Assembly (NCBI GenBank): GCA_011317545.1 | Contig: WUJK01000001.1 | Coordinates: 3,205,001 to 3,269,000 of the forward strand | DNA length: 64,000 nucleotides | DNA from: Coniella vitis | Lineage: Eukaryota; Ascomycota; Sordariomycetes; Diaporthales; Schizoparmaceae | Reading direction: 5' to 3' | Part shown: positions 36,575 to 47,927 of the stretch, one piece after another | Position numbering within the stretch: the stretch's first letter is position 1 | How the letters are laid out: each line of letters begins with the position of its first letter | Notes under the pieces: generated by a model | The model's input: only the letters and a program-made list of their open reading frames with translations | Databases searched by the model: none | What the model was told of the DNA's origin: nothing | Made by a program: the position numbers and the translations under genes

Positions 36575-38573
36575 CTAGCTTCCCGTGTCGCTGCCAGGCT
36601 GCGCCATGCTGGGCCCTCCTTCTTGCGGTGTATTCGACAGCATCGCCCTCTCTTTGCCCTTGCCCTTGCCCTTGCCCTTGCCCTTGCCTCGACCATTACG
36701 CGTACGGCTCAACTTGGCCGCAACCTCTGTTCGCGCCTCTTGCTTCAACTGCTCCAGCTCCAGCTCAAACTCAATCATGTCTGCATCGTCCTTGAGCTCA
36801 GCCACAGTATGCCCCAGATTCGAGCTTTCATCGAGCGCCTTGAGCAGCAGTTCCGTGGCTATTGGATCTTGCGGGTTGATTGCCAGGGCCTCGTGGAGCA
36901 CATGGACCGCCTCTTCAGGCTTGCCAAGATCCAGGTAAATGAGTCCTTTGGCACAGAACACGGCCGCATCCTTGCCACTGTCCCGCAGCACCGCGTCGAA
37001 TTCGTGCAGGGCCAACTGGAACTTGCGCTGCCGCCGGTACGTGTGCCCCAGGTTCGTCCTCGCCACAACCGACACCTGCGGGTCACTGTCAATGGCATCT
37101 ACAATCGCGAGGGACGTCTTGAACTTTTCAGCAGCTTCCTTGAGGCGATTCTGGTGGTAGTAGACAATCCCCATCTCATTCAACAGCAGCGGGTCCGTGG
37201 TGCACAGCCCGTAGGCTGTGTTCAAGAACTCCTCTGCGACCGTCATGTTGTTCATAGCATGATGCTGCATCCCGAGGAACACCTGCGGCAGATGCGTGCC
37301 CATAAACAGTCGCGCGGCAGTCGAGTAGGCCGAGATCGCTTGGTCATGCTCCCCCTCGGCAGCAAATGTATGCGCAAATCCCATCCAGGCTGGACCGAAA
37401 TGTGCGTCCATCATGCTTGCCTTGCTGAAGTAGCGACGCGCTTCCGGGATCTTGCCAATCATCAGGTAGTACACAGCAACAGCAAGCCATGTGCAGGGCT
37501 CTTCGGGATGGCTGTCGGCCAGTTCGTGGGCTACAAGAAAGAGCAGGTTCTTTTCTTGCAGTTCGTACAGACAGGCCAGATGTATGGGATACACGCTGAA
37601 TTTGTACTTGTCCTCGGCAAGGATGGAGTTGGTGAGTTCGAGGGCATCCTTGTACCGCGATTGCGTGTACAGCTGGTCGGCCTTGGCTAGCAAAAGGTCC
37701 GAGTTGTCCTTGAGCTTGTAGTGGGTGGCCAGACTTTCGCAAGCCGTGTTGAAGGCGTCTTGTTTTTGGTATTTGGACAGCCGCGTGCTGTACAGCATCT
37801 TGACGTAGTAAGCTATTTCCTGAGCTGCGTCCGTGTCACCGCCAGCGGCGACCGAGTCAAAATCGAGAGAATCGAGAAAGACCCATTCTTCCTCGGGCGA
37901 CAGCAGCGCATTTTCTGTCAGCTGGTTGAAAGCTTCAAAGCACTGCACGTCAATGCGCACTGCATTCTTGTAGCACTCTTTGGCACGGTCGAATGCGTTT
38001 TGCTTGGCATAGCAGATGCCTCGCAGATAGCACATGCCAGCCTCGTACCGCCGATTTGCCGATTCGAGCTCCTTCTGTGCCTCAGAATACGCTCTGGAGC
38101 TATGCGCTACTCTGCTGTTGCTGGATCCGGCCTGAGCTTTCCGCTTATGGACGTCCTTGGACTTGATCAGGTATGTCGGATCCCGCTCGCCGAGAATGAC
38201 GAGGGCTTCGTCGAAGCGCGACTGCTTGATGAGGCAGTGGGCAGCCAGGTACTGGCACGAGGGGTTTCGTCGGACAAGGTCGCGGTGTTCGAGGAACTTG
38301 TGCGCGCGAACATAGTTTCCCGTCGAGAAATGGACTTGGGCCATCCAAAAGGCATCATTATCGTCGTCTGCATTGCGCCCGCAAAAAAAGATTAGATGCC
38401 AACCAAGATCAAACCAGTGTGAAGGAGGAGAGGCACGACTAGCCTGTCATGGCCAGCAGCTTGTCGCCAACAAAGATGGCTGTCTGGAACTGGCCCGCAT
38501 CAAAGGCCGTCTGCCGCCAGTTCCTCAGGAAGCCCTCGACTTTGGCATTGTCTGCGTCACTGTCCGTGGACAT
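36575..38573 (-). CDS. Anaphase-promoting complex subunit Cut9/Cdc16 (APC6)
   Basis: TPR subunit of the APC/C ubiquitin ligase, which directs cyclin B and securin degradation at anaphase in the nucleus. Two exons, 38573-38444 and 38367-36575, give 640 residues. The N-terminus (VEGFLRNWRQTAFDAGQFQ) and DDDNDAFWMAQVHFSTGNY across the splice fit fungal Cut9. The remainder is made of tandem TPR helices, including YLAAHCLIKQSRFDEALVIL, CYKNAVRIDVQCFEAFNQL, MGIVYYHQNRLKEAAEKF, NLGHTYRRQRKFQLALHEF and GLIYLDLGKPEEAVHVL. A short Gly-Lys repeat from a GGCAAG microsatellite (36660-36690) sits near the C-terminus. The intron starts GC rather than GT (see 38368-38443). Confidence 0.92.
38368..38443 (-). 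other. GC-AG intron in the APC6 gene
   Basis: Exon 1 ends ATGACAG and the intron begins GCTAGT; it ends AATGCAG. The length is 76 nt. Unspliced reading meets TAG within two codons, and no GT donor nearby restores the conserved reading frame, so the GC donor appears required. Confidence 0.75.
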
Positions 38574-39173
38574 ATTGAAGCAAGAAGCGCTGGTGGAAGT
38601 CCCATGAAACGCAGATTACGGTCGGTATGAAAGAAGCAAGCAATCTGAAGGCGCAAATGGAAGGACGAGGGAAGCGATCGCGATGGGCCGCAAAAGGTGT
38701 ACTATGTATTTGGACTGTTTAGTCCCAAGGTTGTTTGGGGCAAGAGCCCGTTGCTAGGCGCGACGCGCCCTGTAGTCGCAACAATTCATGAAGCTTATCG
38801 CTTATCGATACCACTTTCAGCGGCCCACCAAGCCGTCAGTGGTTGGCTATACAGGGGGTCATCCTCTAACTCAACCGCCTGTCAAGGTCAGGCTGAATGC
38901 AAAGCCAAAGATGGGACTGGTGTTTTTGACTATGTATGTTTGTTATATTGCAGAGTCATAGCAAGCTTTGCGCCAACCCTGCGCCCCAGTTGAGTATCCT
39001 TGGGCTCTTATGTGCTAAAGACTTACCTTGTCAATTGCAATGCAAAATCCAACATGTCACGACAGTGGGAAACTGGAAATGCTTTTCCATGTGCTATGTA
39101 TCCGTGGAAACCGGCCCTGTCATCCAAGCCATCGTTTGGCTGGAAAACAACATACAGCGCTCCCGAGCGTGGC
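38574..39173. promoter_or_regulatory. APC6 upstream region and ORC2 3' flank
   Basis: The word TACTATGTA lies at 38700-38708 and a triple GATA motif at 38795-38810 (two TTATC words followed by GATA), 130 and 220 bp before the APC6 start codon. No coding sequence is recognised. Confidence 0.45.
38795..38810 (-). promoter_or_regulatory. Paired GATA motif upstream of APC6
   Basis: On the gene strand the sequence reads TATCGATAAGCGATAA, about 220 bp before the start codon, similar in layout to the cluster upstream of TRA1. Confidence 0.4.
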
Positions 39174-40984
39174 TCAAGCCAGCAAGTCCTCCAATATCGC
39201 CTCGAGTTCCTCCATCCGAAATGGCAGACTGAGAATTTCAGTGCCTAGTATGTCTTTGCGGCTAGTGATCATCTGGTGATCGTGGAATCTGCATCTTGTA
39301 ATTAGCAAAGCATTCCAACATGAGATGTTGCGGCGTGTTGGTATCATATCACCTACTCCTTGAGCAGCGTCCGGAAGGCCATCTCAGAACTGCATATGAA
39401 CTCCTCAACGGCCTTGTTGTACAGCATGCGATATTCGACGCCAGCATGCTCCCCACCAGCACCGCTGTCATCCTGCATGGCGACCAATACTTCTCCCACC
39501 AGCAGCTGGAAGAGATTCCGTGCATTATCTGGCAGGGACTTGAGTACAAAAGCCACACCATCCTTGCCACCTACGCGCCTGGCTTTGCGGCCCAACAACT
39601 CATGGACGTCGTCGACAACGTCTAACTCGGCCGCCGATCTGCCCGCAAATGTCGTGGTATCATGAAAGGCAAAGTTGAATGCGGACCGCTGTCCGCTGTC
39701 CCAGAGAGCAGCAAAATCAGGCGTGTCGACACTACACGCCAAATGCACCTGTGGATGGGCTGCAAGTTGGGAAAAGACGGTCTGGAATTGGGATTTCCGC
39801 AGGGACGGCCCGTCTGCGGAGTTGAGAATGATGGTCAGGCTTATATCAGACGCAGAAATCAGGGAAAGGACATCCTGAAGCAAGGCGACGGGCTGCCCCG
39901 CTGCGAGCTTGGCGGATGGGTCAATGGCGGTGCTAACGGTCGCGAGGACCTCGCGGATGGTGATTGTTCGGACATAACCGTTGATGACAACAATCTTGTG
40001 AGACTCGTGATCCTGGATCTTGGCGTGCAGATGTTTGGCGAAGCGATGGAGCAGCGCACGCTTTGACCCGTAGCCATAGAGACAGAGGCTGAAGCCCTCA
40101 GCAAGCTCAAAGGACCACTGACTGAAGGATTCGGCGTGTAGATCCTCAAGGTATTGGATATCTGCTTCGTGCGGGTCTTTCAAGTCTCGAGTGATGGCGA
40201 AATACTCGTCGTGTGTGAGCAAATTCAATGAGGCAAGGGTATTGTTAGACGTCTTGGCTAAGCCAGGCTTGTTCTGGAAGAAATACATCTCATGCGATGG
40301 CAAGTCCCGTGGCGGGGTCGGTGATTTCTTTCTTGCGCCAGCTTTCCGCCCTCTGCCCCGTGGTGTTTTGGAAGGGGTAGCTGCTGTTGCTCGCATGACT
40401 TCGTCATCTCCATCTTCGCCGGCCACCCCGCCCTCGGCGTCATCATCTTCCTCGCCTCCTCGATCCTCAGCCTCAGACCCTTCTCCACTGGACTCGTAGA
40501 TGGCCCGCACCAAATGCTCATCATCATCGTCGTCGTCGCTTACGGCATTGCCCACCACACGGTCGATGAGGGCACGTGCACTCTTTCTCCGGGCGGATCT
40601 GTCTGCTATGGTCCGGCGCCCGGGTGTGTCGATCCCGTTGGCACCCTTGGACCTGGATGGCGTCTCCAACTTGGTCTTGGCTGCTGATCGTGGCCCAGTG
40701 GGCGTCGAGACGACATGCTTTGATGCCTTTGGTGGACGCCCACGCCTAGTTGGAGTAGCCGCCACCTTTTCCGTCGTTTGGTGCTCTGCTAGCTCGTCAT
40801 GGTATTTCTCGGCGATCTCATTGTCATCCTCAGAGGTGTCGTCCTTTACTATCCTGCGTCGCTTGGAAGGGGTTGCTTGGATCTCCGCCTCGTGGAGGTC
40901 TTGGACGGTGTCCCGTTTGCGCGGGGAGCGCGTGCTGGGGCTCTTCTGGGCAGAGGTCTGCCCTTTTGCTGCTGCCCGAGGCAT
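39174..40984 (-). CDS. Origin recognition complex subunit 2 (Orc2)
   Basis: Subunit of the six-protein complex that marks replication origins and loads MCM helicase. Exons 40984-39357 and 39288-39174 are joined over a 68-nt GT-AG intron (branch GCTAAT); product 580 residues. The first 230 or so residues are disordered, basic and acidic, with AT-hook-like GRGRKAGARKK and GRRGRPPKAS segments. The Orc2 core starts near residue 263 (NNTLASLNLLTHDEYF) and shows LAEGFSLCLYGYGSKRALL, IILNSADGPSLR and a C-terminal winged helix (VHELLGRKARRVGGKDG, ending MEELEAILEDLLA). An in-frame ATG at 41065 would add 27 unremarkable residues. It has a better -3 base, so the start is not certain; I chose 40984 because the protein-like composition begins there. 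Confidence 0.92.
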
Positions 40985-41468
40985 TGAGTAGTGGAGGACC
41001 CGGCAAGGGCCAAGTTCAGTTTGGGGGATTTTGGTGTTGCAGTTGATGGAAAAGTTCCCAAGCATACTTTGGGCGCTGTGGTTGTCAGATCAGCGGCGCG
41101 TCCAATTGGGCAACGCGTTTGCCAGTATAGCGGGCGGCAGGGACCCCACCCAATCAGCCTCGGGCTGTACTATGCATTTCAGCACACTCAGTGCTGCTGT
41201 CTTGCTCTTCCTTCTCCCGGCTAGAGGTCAATGCCTGGGGCGCTGTTACCCACTCCCTGCCACTGTAAGCGCAGCACCCTTCAGTGAGCACAGAGGAGGT
41301 ACCCAGGTATTCAAGACTGCCCTAAAAGTCACGACTCTGGTTGGATCTCATCAATGTCCTCCCTCTATCCTCCCTCAGTTTGTGACTTTTTGTTGAATTT
41401 GCATTAGCATTCATACTCTATTTCCCAGCTAGCCTTCCATGGTCCTGCTATAAGGCTGTCAACCGAAG
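40985..41468. promoter_or_regulatory. Shared divergent promoter of ORC2 and GEP4
   Basis: 484 bp separate the two start codons. It contains an MluI cell-cycle box ACGCGT at 41113-41118, about 130 bp before the ORC2 start, beside a CCAAT/ATTGG overlap at about 41102, and another CCAAT near 41148. No other gene lies within. Confidence 0.5.
41113..41118. promoter_or_regulatory. MluI cell-cycle box (ACGCGT)
   Basis: ACGCGT is the site of MBF in yeasts, which controls G1/S genes including replication factors. Its place just upstream of ORC2 is suggestive; binding is inferred. Confidence 0.4.
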
Positions 41469-42262
41469 ATGAATCTCAATCTTTCAGCATCACTAAACAT
41501 TTTCAAACTGCTTGCAAATCCATCCTTGTGCCTCCCCCATGCCACCGTCTCGACTTTCAAAGAGCTGCCAATCCCTCTAGACTCTGCCTTCAGCACCGCG
41601 GACAAGAAGGTCAGCATCAGGGCTATTGTGCTGGACAAGGATGATTGTTTTGCTGTGCCAGAGACCAATGAGGTGTATAGCCAGTATCAGGTAAAGTGGC
41701 CATGGTCAATCAAAGCTGTTTGCACGGCTATCCTCGAAACTCTCAACAAAGCTAACGCCCAAGCCCAAAGGACCGATTCAATGCCTTGAAGGCAGCATAT
41801 CCCGGCCGCCGTCTGCTCATCGTGTCCAACACAGCAGGAGCCCTCAGCTACGATCCCAAGCGAAAGCTGGCTTCTGAACTCGAGGCGGCGACAGGTGTCA
41901 CGGTACTCTCCCACCAAACCAAGAAGCCCGGCTGCGGCGCCGAGATCATGGACTACTTTCGAAAGCACCCCGAGACTGGAGTCACCAGCCCCGCCCAGAT
42001 AGCTGTAGTTGGCGACCGGCTCTCCACCGACATGATGCTCGCCAATCTGATGGGGAGCCATGGTGTCTGGGTCAAGGATGGTGTGGTGCCGCTCGAGCGG
42101 AAAAGCATTGTGAGAATGCCCCCTGTGTTTGGCGTCAGCTTGTCACTCGTTTGTACACTGGTTAATCCGATGTTGTAGTTCTCACGGATAGAGCAAAGGC
42201 TTGCGCCGTTCCTCTTTGCACGCGGATATGTTCCACCTCAGCCACAGAGTCCTTTCGAGTAA
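41469..42262 (+). CDS. gep4: Mitochondrial phosphatidylglycerophosphatase Gep4
   Basis: HAD-superfamily phosphatase that removes phosphate from phosphatidylglycerophosphate in the cardiolipin pathway, at the matrix face of the inner mitochondrial membrane. Three exons, 41469-41690, 41771-42109 and 42179-42262, with introns of 80 and 69 nt; 214 residues. The N-terminus NLSASLNIFKLL and CLPHATVSTFKELPIP is the Gep4 signature. Catalytic motif I is LDKDDCF with Asp56 and Asp58; motif II is IVSNTAG (Ser93, Asn94); Lys125/126 and GDRLSTD (155-161) are motifs III and IV. The C-terminus RIEQRLAPFLFARGY comes from the third exon. Unspliced, the first exon would end shortly after in an unrelated tail. 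Confidence 0.93.
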
Positions 42263-42934
42263 AGCTCTGCTCGGGGCTAGAACTGGACAACTGTGTCAAG
42301 TGACGGGTTGTGCTGCTACCAGTCTTTCCGGTCTCCCAGACAAGGCTGCTGGGTTGGGATCCAATGCTCTCTATATATATGTTGTTCAAATACCCAATTC
42401 ATTGCCACTTTCGTCATAAAAGGCCATTGAGACATACACTACTACGCCCATCTCGGTGACTGCAAAATTTACCGCAAGGCAAAGCTTGTCTTCATAACCT
42501 TTGGTAGAAGCAATTGAGTCCGTTGTTATGGAGCTGGAATTCCTGCTCATTACGACTCTAAACCTGATTGATACATTGACTATCAGGATGCGGAAGGTCT
42601 TTGATAATGGCTGTGGTACTACTCTGAAGAGAATCAGCTGCTTTCTTGGGGCATTCTTGGTGGTCTTGGTCCTGGTCTCATCAGGATATGCACCAACTTG
42701 ATAGTAATATTTCAATAGAGCTTATCGTATGCCATTACCAAGTGAAGCCTGCCACTAGATCTACCCAATAAGGTTCTGTGCCTCCTCGTAGACAGTAGGT
42801 CTGGTCGAAATGGATGCACCCATATCATCCCCAAATTACTTTCTCGCCTTTTTCATTGGTTTTGTTCTTTTTTGTTTTTTGTTAAAACGGAGAAAATAAA
42901 TACAGCGGAGCCCCTCACCATCCAAATGCCTTCC
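42263..42934. other. Convergent 3' flanks of GEP4 and the CutC gene
   Basis: Both neighbours end here. A/T-rich, with a T-rich tract at about 42855-42890; nothing else recognised. Confidence 0.5.
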
Positions 42935-44220
42935 TCACGTCAACGCCTTGGCAAGAGCCCGCAGCTCATTCTCATCCACGACATCCTCATCCTCCTCTCC
43001 ATCCTGCCCACTTCGCTTCCCCGAACTACCCTGCCCCGTCAAACACGAAGAATGGAACCACACCTCCACCCCCGAACCAGTAGCCACCAACCCCTCACCA
43101 CCAAGCACCTCTCTCAGCCGCGCAATACTCGAACTGCGCACCCCGCCGCCCACGATAATCTCGCGGAGACTACTCCCACCACAACTGCTGTCCGCCGCCG
43201 CCGCCGCCGCCGCTGCTGCTGCTACTGCACGGATGATTCGCTTCAGCACGTCTGGATGCTCAGCCGCTGCGCCGGGCCCACCAGACGTTAAGAGGCCGTG
43301 GAATCCGCACGTGGCGAGGTCTGCGAGGGCGGCTTCGGGCGTTGAACCGTTGGAACCGAGGATATCGTCCTGTGTGAGAGTGTGAGTGAACAAGAAACAG
43401 GGAGTCTAGCAAATGCTTTGTCCTCTGAAGATCTACCCGTCCTTGAGGAACAGGGAAAGCGATATAGAGTGAAGAAATCCATGATGTAGAGCGACAGGAT
43501 AGGAAAAGAAAGAAGAAAGGAAAGAGAAAGAGACAAGTTCAAGCAAGCATCGAATAAAACCATGCAGATACGAAGGAACAGACAGAGAGATGGAAGGCCA
43601 AGAAAAGAAGAAGAAAAAAAAATACATACAAATGCCCGGTGGAAAACACATGGCAACCCCCCCGCAAGCCTGACCAGTTCAGAATTCCTCTCCACATCCA
43701 CGACCAATGCCACCTTTTCCTTCTCCTCCCACCCCTTCTCCTCCTTCAACACCCCAAACACAAACCCATCGCCCCTCTCAGGCCTCAATAACCCAGGCGT
43801 CGCAATCATCACCTCGACACACTGCTTCATTTCCTCAAACTCCGCATCCGTATAGACAAAATCCGGTGTCTGGGCATCCCTACTTCCCACACCATTGTCT
43901 TGGAGCCCCGCGTTTTGCGTTGCACGGCTACTGGTAGCACCGTCACCATCACCAGGAGCAGCAACAGCAGCAACAGCAGCAGCAACCAGCCCCCTGGGCC
44001 GAATCATAATCCGCAACGGTACCCCACATCCTCGCGAAACAACTTCAAGGTCAGGAATCGACGGTGTCAGGCCTCCAGCCGGGTACGAGCCGCCACGGTT
44101 AAGTTCCAGACGATGCGCGCCAGCCGCGAGCGCGCGGGCCGCAGAAGCTGGGGAAAATACCGGGACCTCGAGGAGAAGACGATGAGGAGGAGGAGGAGGA
44201 TGGCGGGGGTGGCTGCTCAT
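42935..44220 (-). CDS. CutC family protein (copper homeostasis protein CutC homologue)
   Basis: TIM-barrel protein of the CutC family, linked genetically to copper tolerance in bacteria; its reaction is unknown. Exons 44220-43630 and 43369-42935 are separated by a 260-nt GT-AG intron; product 341 residues. Seen: RLLLEVPVFSPASAARAL, ADRLELN-type segment AAGAHRLELNRGGSYPAGG, LRIMIRPRGG-type PLRIMIRPRG, GFVFGVLKEE, PCVFHRAF and, in exon 2, ALADLATCGFHGLLTSGG and EIIVGGGVRSSSIARL. These are the conserved strands and anion-binding loops of the family. Two expansions lie outside the core: a Gly/Asp/Ser-rich insert after MIRPRG and an alanine run coded by GCC/GCT repeats (about 43195-43227). The C-terminus is acidic. 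The intron is the longest seen here and its interior is T-rich. Confidence 0.88.
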
Positions 44221-44922
44221 GATCGTAGAGATCGTTAATTATGAAGAAAAGAAAAAGAAAAAGAAAAGCAACCCTTCGCAACAAATAATGTTACGAAAAG
44301 AAGAAAAGAAGCCGAGTGAGCTGCTCGCTTATTCGTATGCCATTACTTGTGTGTCTGGTTGTGGTAGGTACTGAGAGCCTGGGAAAGCCTATGAGATGAC
44401 GCTAGAAGCTAAGTACTTGGACAGGTAGAGAGGTGTTATCGGGCGAGATAGAGATAAGGTTCATTTACGCTGCGGGCGGTGGTGATGTAGGTGGCTATAC
44501 AGAACTTGGATTCCCAAGAAGTTGGCAGTTGGCAGTTGGCAGTTGGTGCCCGTTAGCGGTGTTAGCGGTGCTAGTGCGCTAGAAAGTAGGACATACGTGC
44601 AGGATTCAAAAACGGGGCGGGGACAGTGTATGAGCCTGCGTGGCCTGCAATGATCCAGCATGGTCACGGTGGACTTTGGCCAGGTCAGGTGGAGACTGTT
44701 GCAATTTGTAGAAAAGATCGTGCCCTGATTAGAAATCCAATGCACTCAAGTACAAGATCTATGTGTATATATCTACATGGGTGTCAAGTCGCTCACAGGC
44801 TGTCTCTATTGTACAATATGTGAAACAGGTTGTCAAGTCGTCGTCTCGCCAGCAATCCCTGACAGCATGTCCGCAAAATCGCTCGCTGGGGTATGATCAT
44901 ATCATATACGGGTTACCGTGGA
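44221..44922. other. CutC upstream region and aminopeptidase 3' flank
   Basis: It contains a 7-bp tandem repeat at about 44520-44546 (unit GTTGGCA, about four copies), immediately followed by two copies of GTTAGCGGT. No coding sequence recognised. Confidence 0.5.
44520..44546. repeat. 7-bp tandem repeat (GTTGGCA)n
   Basis: About four near-perfect copies upstream of the CutC gene. Confidence 0.85.
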
Positions 44923-46565
44923 CTAGAATTCCAACTCACTGTCAATCGTCTCCCAGTGGTCCAGGAAACCCTTGAACCACTTCACTCCCAGGCCAGGATC
45001 CAGAGCGCCTGTCGTGGCACGGATCGAATGCATCGAGAGCTGGGGCAAGCCGGCATCGGCCGCTCTGACGCCTAGCATGCTAGACAACGCAGGACCAATG
45101 GTACCGCCCGACCGAGAGTCGTTGCGAATCATGAATTGCTGGTTTGTGCTTCCGCTCAGCGCTGCCACGCGGTTGCAGATGGTTGTGCTCACGCTGTCTG
45201 TCGTCATGTGACCGTTGCTGTCCTGGCAAACGACCAAACCCACGTTCAGCAAGGGCAGGTGTTCGCCCTGGTACTTCTCTAAGAAGTTAGGGTTGGCAGC
45301 ATGTGTGACGTCGGCAGATACCAGGAATGAGCGCGCGTATGTCTGACCAATGACCCCAGGCCCAAACGACTTGCCGGCGTCACCAGCCAAAGACTCAACA
45401 CTGCGCTCGATAACTGTGGGCAGAAAGTTGCTGCGAGCACCCTGGCGTAGCAAACTGCCAATTTCCTCGTCGTCGAACAAGGCCACCAACTTGATGCCGC
45501 TGTCGGACTCGGCGTCTTCAGAGTGTATCAGACCCGTCAGAGCAGCCCAAGAGCAGAGCTTATCGTCAATCCGGCCGGCCGAAATGAACTCCTTGTCGAG
45601 ACCACTAAGGACAGCAGGAGCGTAGTCGTAAAGCTCGAGCTCCCAGTTGACAATTTGACTATAGTCCTCGGCAGCAATGCCGAGTTCCTTGGCAATGACC
45701 TTGACCAGCTTGGGCGGTTGAGAGGCCACAAAGGAGCCAACTTGGCCTACTGCTTGCTCAGTGCCGTCGGACAGCCCGATGATGGGTACGACCTGCGTCT
45801 CCTTGTTCTGCGAGCCCAGCATGCCCACGCCAAAGTGCGGCGCCAGGGTGGGTATTTTGGCAATAGGCCAGTCCAGCTTGACCAACTTCTCCTGTGTCTT
45901 CCCCGTGGACGGATCCTGGACAAGGACACGGCCACCAATGCCCAGGTCGCGGTCCCACCACGTCTCGTTGAGGGCGCCAGCATAGGGAGCAACACCGAGT
46001 TGCGCATAGCCGGCTTTGGTAGGCTTCTTACTGACAGCCTTGAGCTTGGCAGTTAGAGCGTCGATATGGCCGCCAATGATGGCCACACCGTTGCCGGGTT
46101 TATAAGACTTGCCGACCTTGAACGCCGCCAGAGAGCTTCCGTTGCGTGTCACGTAGTATTTGCCGCCAGGCTTGATCTTGCCTGTCCAGTCATCCCGTGT
46201 GCTAAGCTATGATAGGCATAGGCATCAGTCTGAGTCAACTTTCTTTGTTTGTAGAGTATTGAATCGGCTCTCACCTGCACAAAGTCCACAGCGTTGAGCT
46301 TTTGCTTGAAGTAGTCCACGGCGTGGAAGATTGTAGGGTTCTCGGTCAAGAAGTCACAGAAGGGCTTGGTAAAGTCCTCGGGGTGAGAGACGCGAAGGCT
46401 CGACGAGGCTCGGACTGGTTGGGGGGCCGACACTGTGGGGTTGATTTTGGCTTCGAGCAAGAAGCGGTTGAAGGCATCGAGGAGGTCTTGTTGGGTGCCC
46501 AGCCGTCCGGGCTGAGACGGTCCGGCCGTCTCCTGCTCACTGGCTGCAACTCGACTTCTGGCCAT
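44923..46565 (-). CDS. Aspartyl aminopeptidase, M18 family (Ape4/DNPEP-like)
   Basis: Zinc metallopeptidase that removes N-terminal Asp and Glu from peptides; cytosolic, and in yeast also delivered to the vacuole. Exons 46565-46275 and 46206-44923, 68-nt intron; 524 residues, close to family length. Metal and catalytic motifs are all present: GGHID (His144, Asp146), RIDDK (Asp311/312), DDEEIGS (Glu344/345), SADVTH (Asp396, His399) and LSMHSIR (His490). The family segments GYAQLGVAPYAGALNETWWDRDL and IRNDSRSGGTIGP are intact. The N-terminal 30 residues are Gln/Ser/Pro-rich and not conserved; the start at 46565 is the first ATG that leads into DLLDAFNRFL and has A at -3. Confidence 0.94.
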
Positions 46566-47927
46566 AGTGCTGATAGCGACGTGTTCGGGAGTGCGCAAGG
46601 ATGTTCCAGGGGATGATTGAACGAGAGGCGTGATTTGAGGTGTTGAGAATGCAATGAGAGCGTTCGATGCCGAGTATTGAACAGACGAATGGGTGAGTGG
46701 GATATATGGGAGAGGGATGACAACGCAGGAACTGAGGATCACGGCGCGATTGCGAAGTCGAGGCGGCCAATAATGGCATCAGCAAATGGGCATGTGCCAA
46801 TCAAGTCCGGCCCACCTGCCACCTGCCACCTGCCACAGAGCTTATCTCTTATCTTAGCCAGGGGCAGCTTGTTGCCTATTCCGGTAAGAAGCACGATACC
46901 GAGGTACCGATGTCGCAGGCAGACAGTGCGCAGGGTTAGGGTTGTGCCCCGTCAGTACTTCCCATGCTTCAATACAGATCGCAAAGAGCGGCCATCGACT
47001 ATGGCACGGCATACTCTGTCGCAGGATGGAACACTCTTGACCCAGAACGACCTCTTTGTTTATTTACTTCCCTACCTGTTTTGTTCCCTTTTCTTCTTCT
47101 TCTTCTTTCTTTTTTTATTTTTTTCTTAAAAAAAAAGACTCAAGGCAAACTTGACGACTGCAGGCCATAGTCCTGCGGATTCTCGACCATGAATTACAGC
47201 GGCCTACCGCAACCTCAGACACAAACCGCAACCACGAGCTATGCATGCAAGTGCATGGTGCATAATTGACACGCAGTTCCATCACCTCACGTGTACTGCA
47301 TGTCTGTGTGTGACGTGGAGAGGCGGCAGAGCCTGGCGTCAGTCTCTGCTTTTGGGGCGAGCGCAACAAGACAAACCATGGATCTATACCTATCGGCAGT
47401 GTCAAGAAAACGCTGCTTCCGGGCATAAATCCCCGATAAGCACTGGTAAAGGCCTCCCAAGGCTTACACATTCTATCCTGGTTTTCAAACAAGACCCAGT
47501 TCAGTTTCAAGGGTTCTGGATGCGACAGTTGGCTTACGATACTCCAGAGTACTAGCCACATCAATCAAATGCTGGAACAGTGGCCACAGCAAATATTGAG
47601 AAGGGGGCGCTCTTGGAGCTAGACAGTGAGCCTATGTACTGTTGTCTATGGATTCATGCGGAATGCTCGGTGGGCAGCTTGACGGATGACGAGATGCCCA
47701 CCTTTGGCGTCATGAAGACGAGCTGTGAACAACTCGGCGGACGAACATAAAAGGCTGTGCTGTATCCCAGAATATCAATGGATGAAGTCTGAGGATCTCT
47801 CCATCCCAAATAGCGACACTTGGTTATCCTCAGCTGGACCAAAGCAACATCTCAGAACCATCAAATTCCAACCCACATATGATATATACCAGTCCTTTCT
47901 TCTGACACCCCAAATAATTACCCCAAA
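46566..47927. promoter_or_regulatory. Divergent promoter region of the aminopeptidase and the NIS1-like gene
   Basis: It holds a 7-bp tandem repeat at 46812-46836 (unit CACCTGC), a double GATA motif at 46842-46854 about 280 bp before the aminopeptidase start, a telomere-like GGGTTAGGGTT at 46933-46943 and a pyrimidine tract near 47095-47126. A TATA-like CATAAAAGG at about 47746-47754 stands 175 bp before the NIS1-like start codon. No other gene is recognised. Confidence 0.5.
46842..46854 (-). promoter_or_regulatory. Paired GATA motif upstream of the aminopeptidase
   Basis: Two TTATC words eight bases apart give GATAAGAGATAA on the gene strand. Confidence 0.4.

Noticed and set aside
40985..41065. 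27-residue N-terminal extension of Orc2 from an upstream ATG
   Set aside because: The extension has no resemblance to Orc2 N-termini; kept as an alternative start only.
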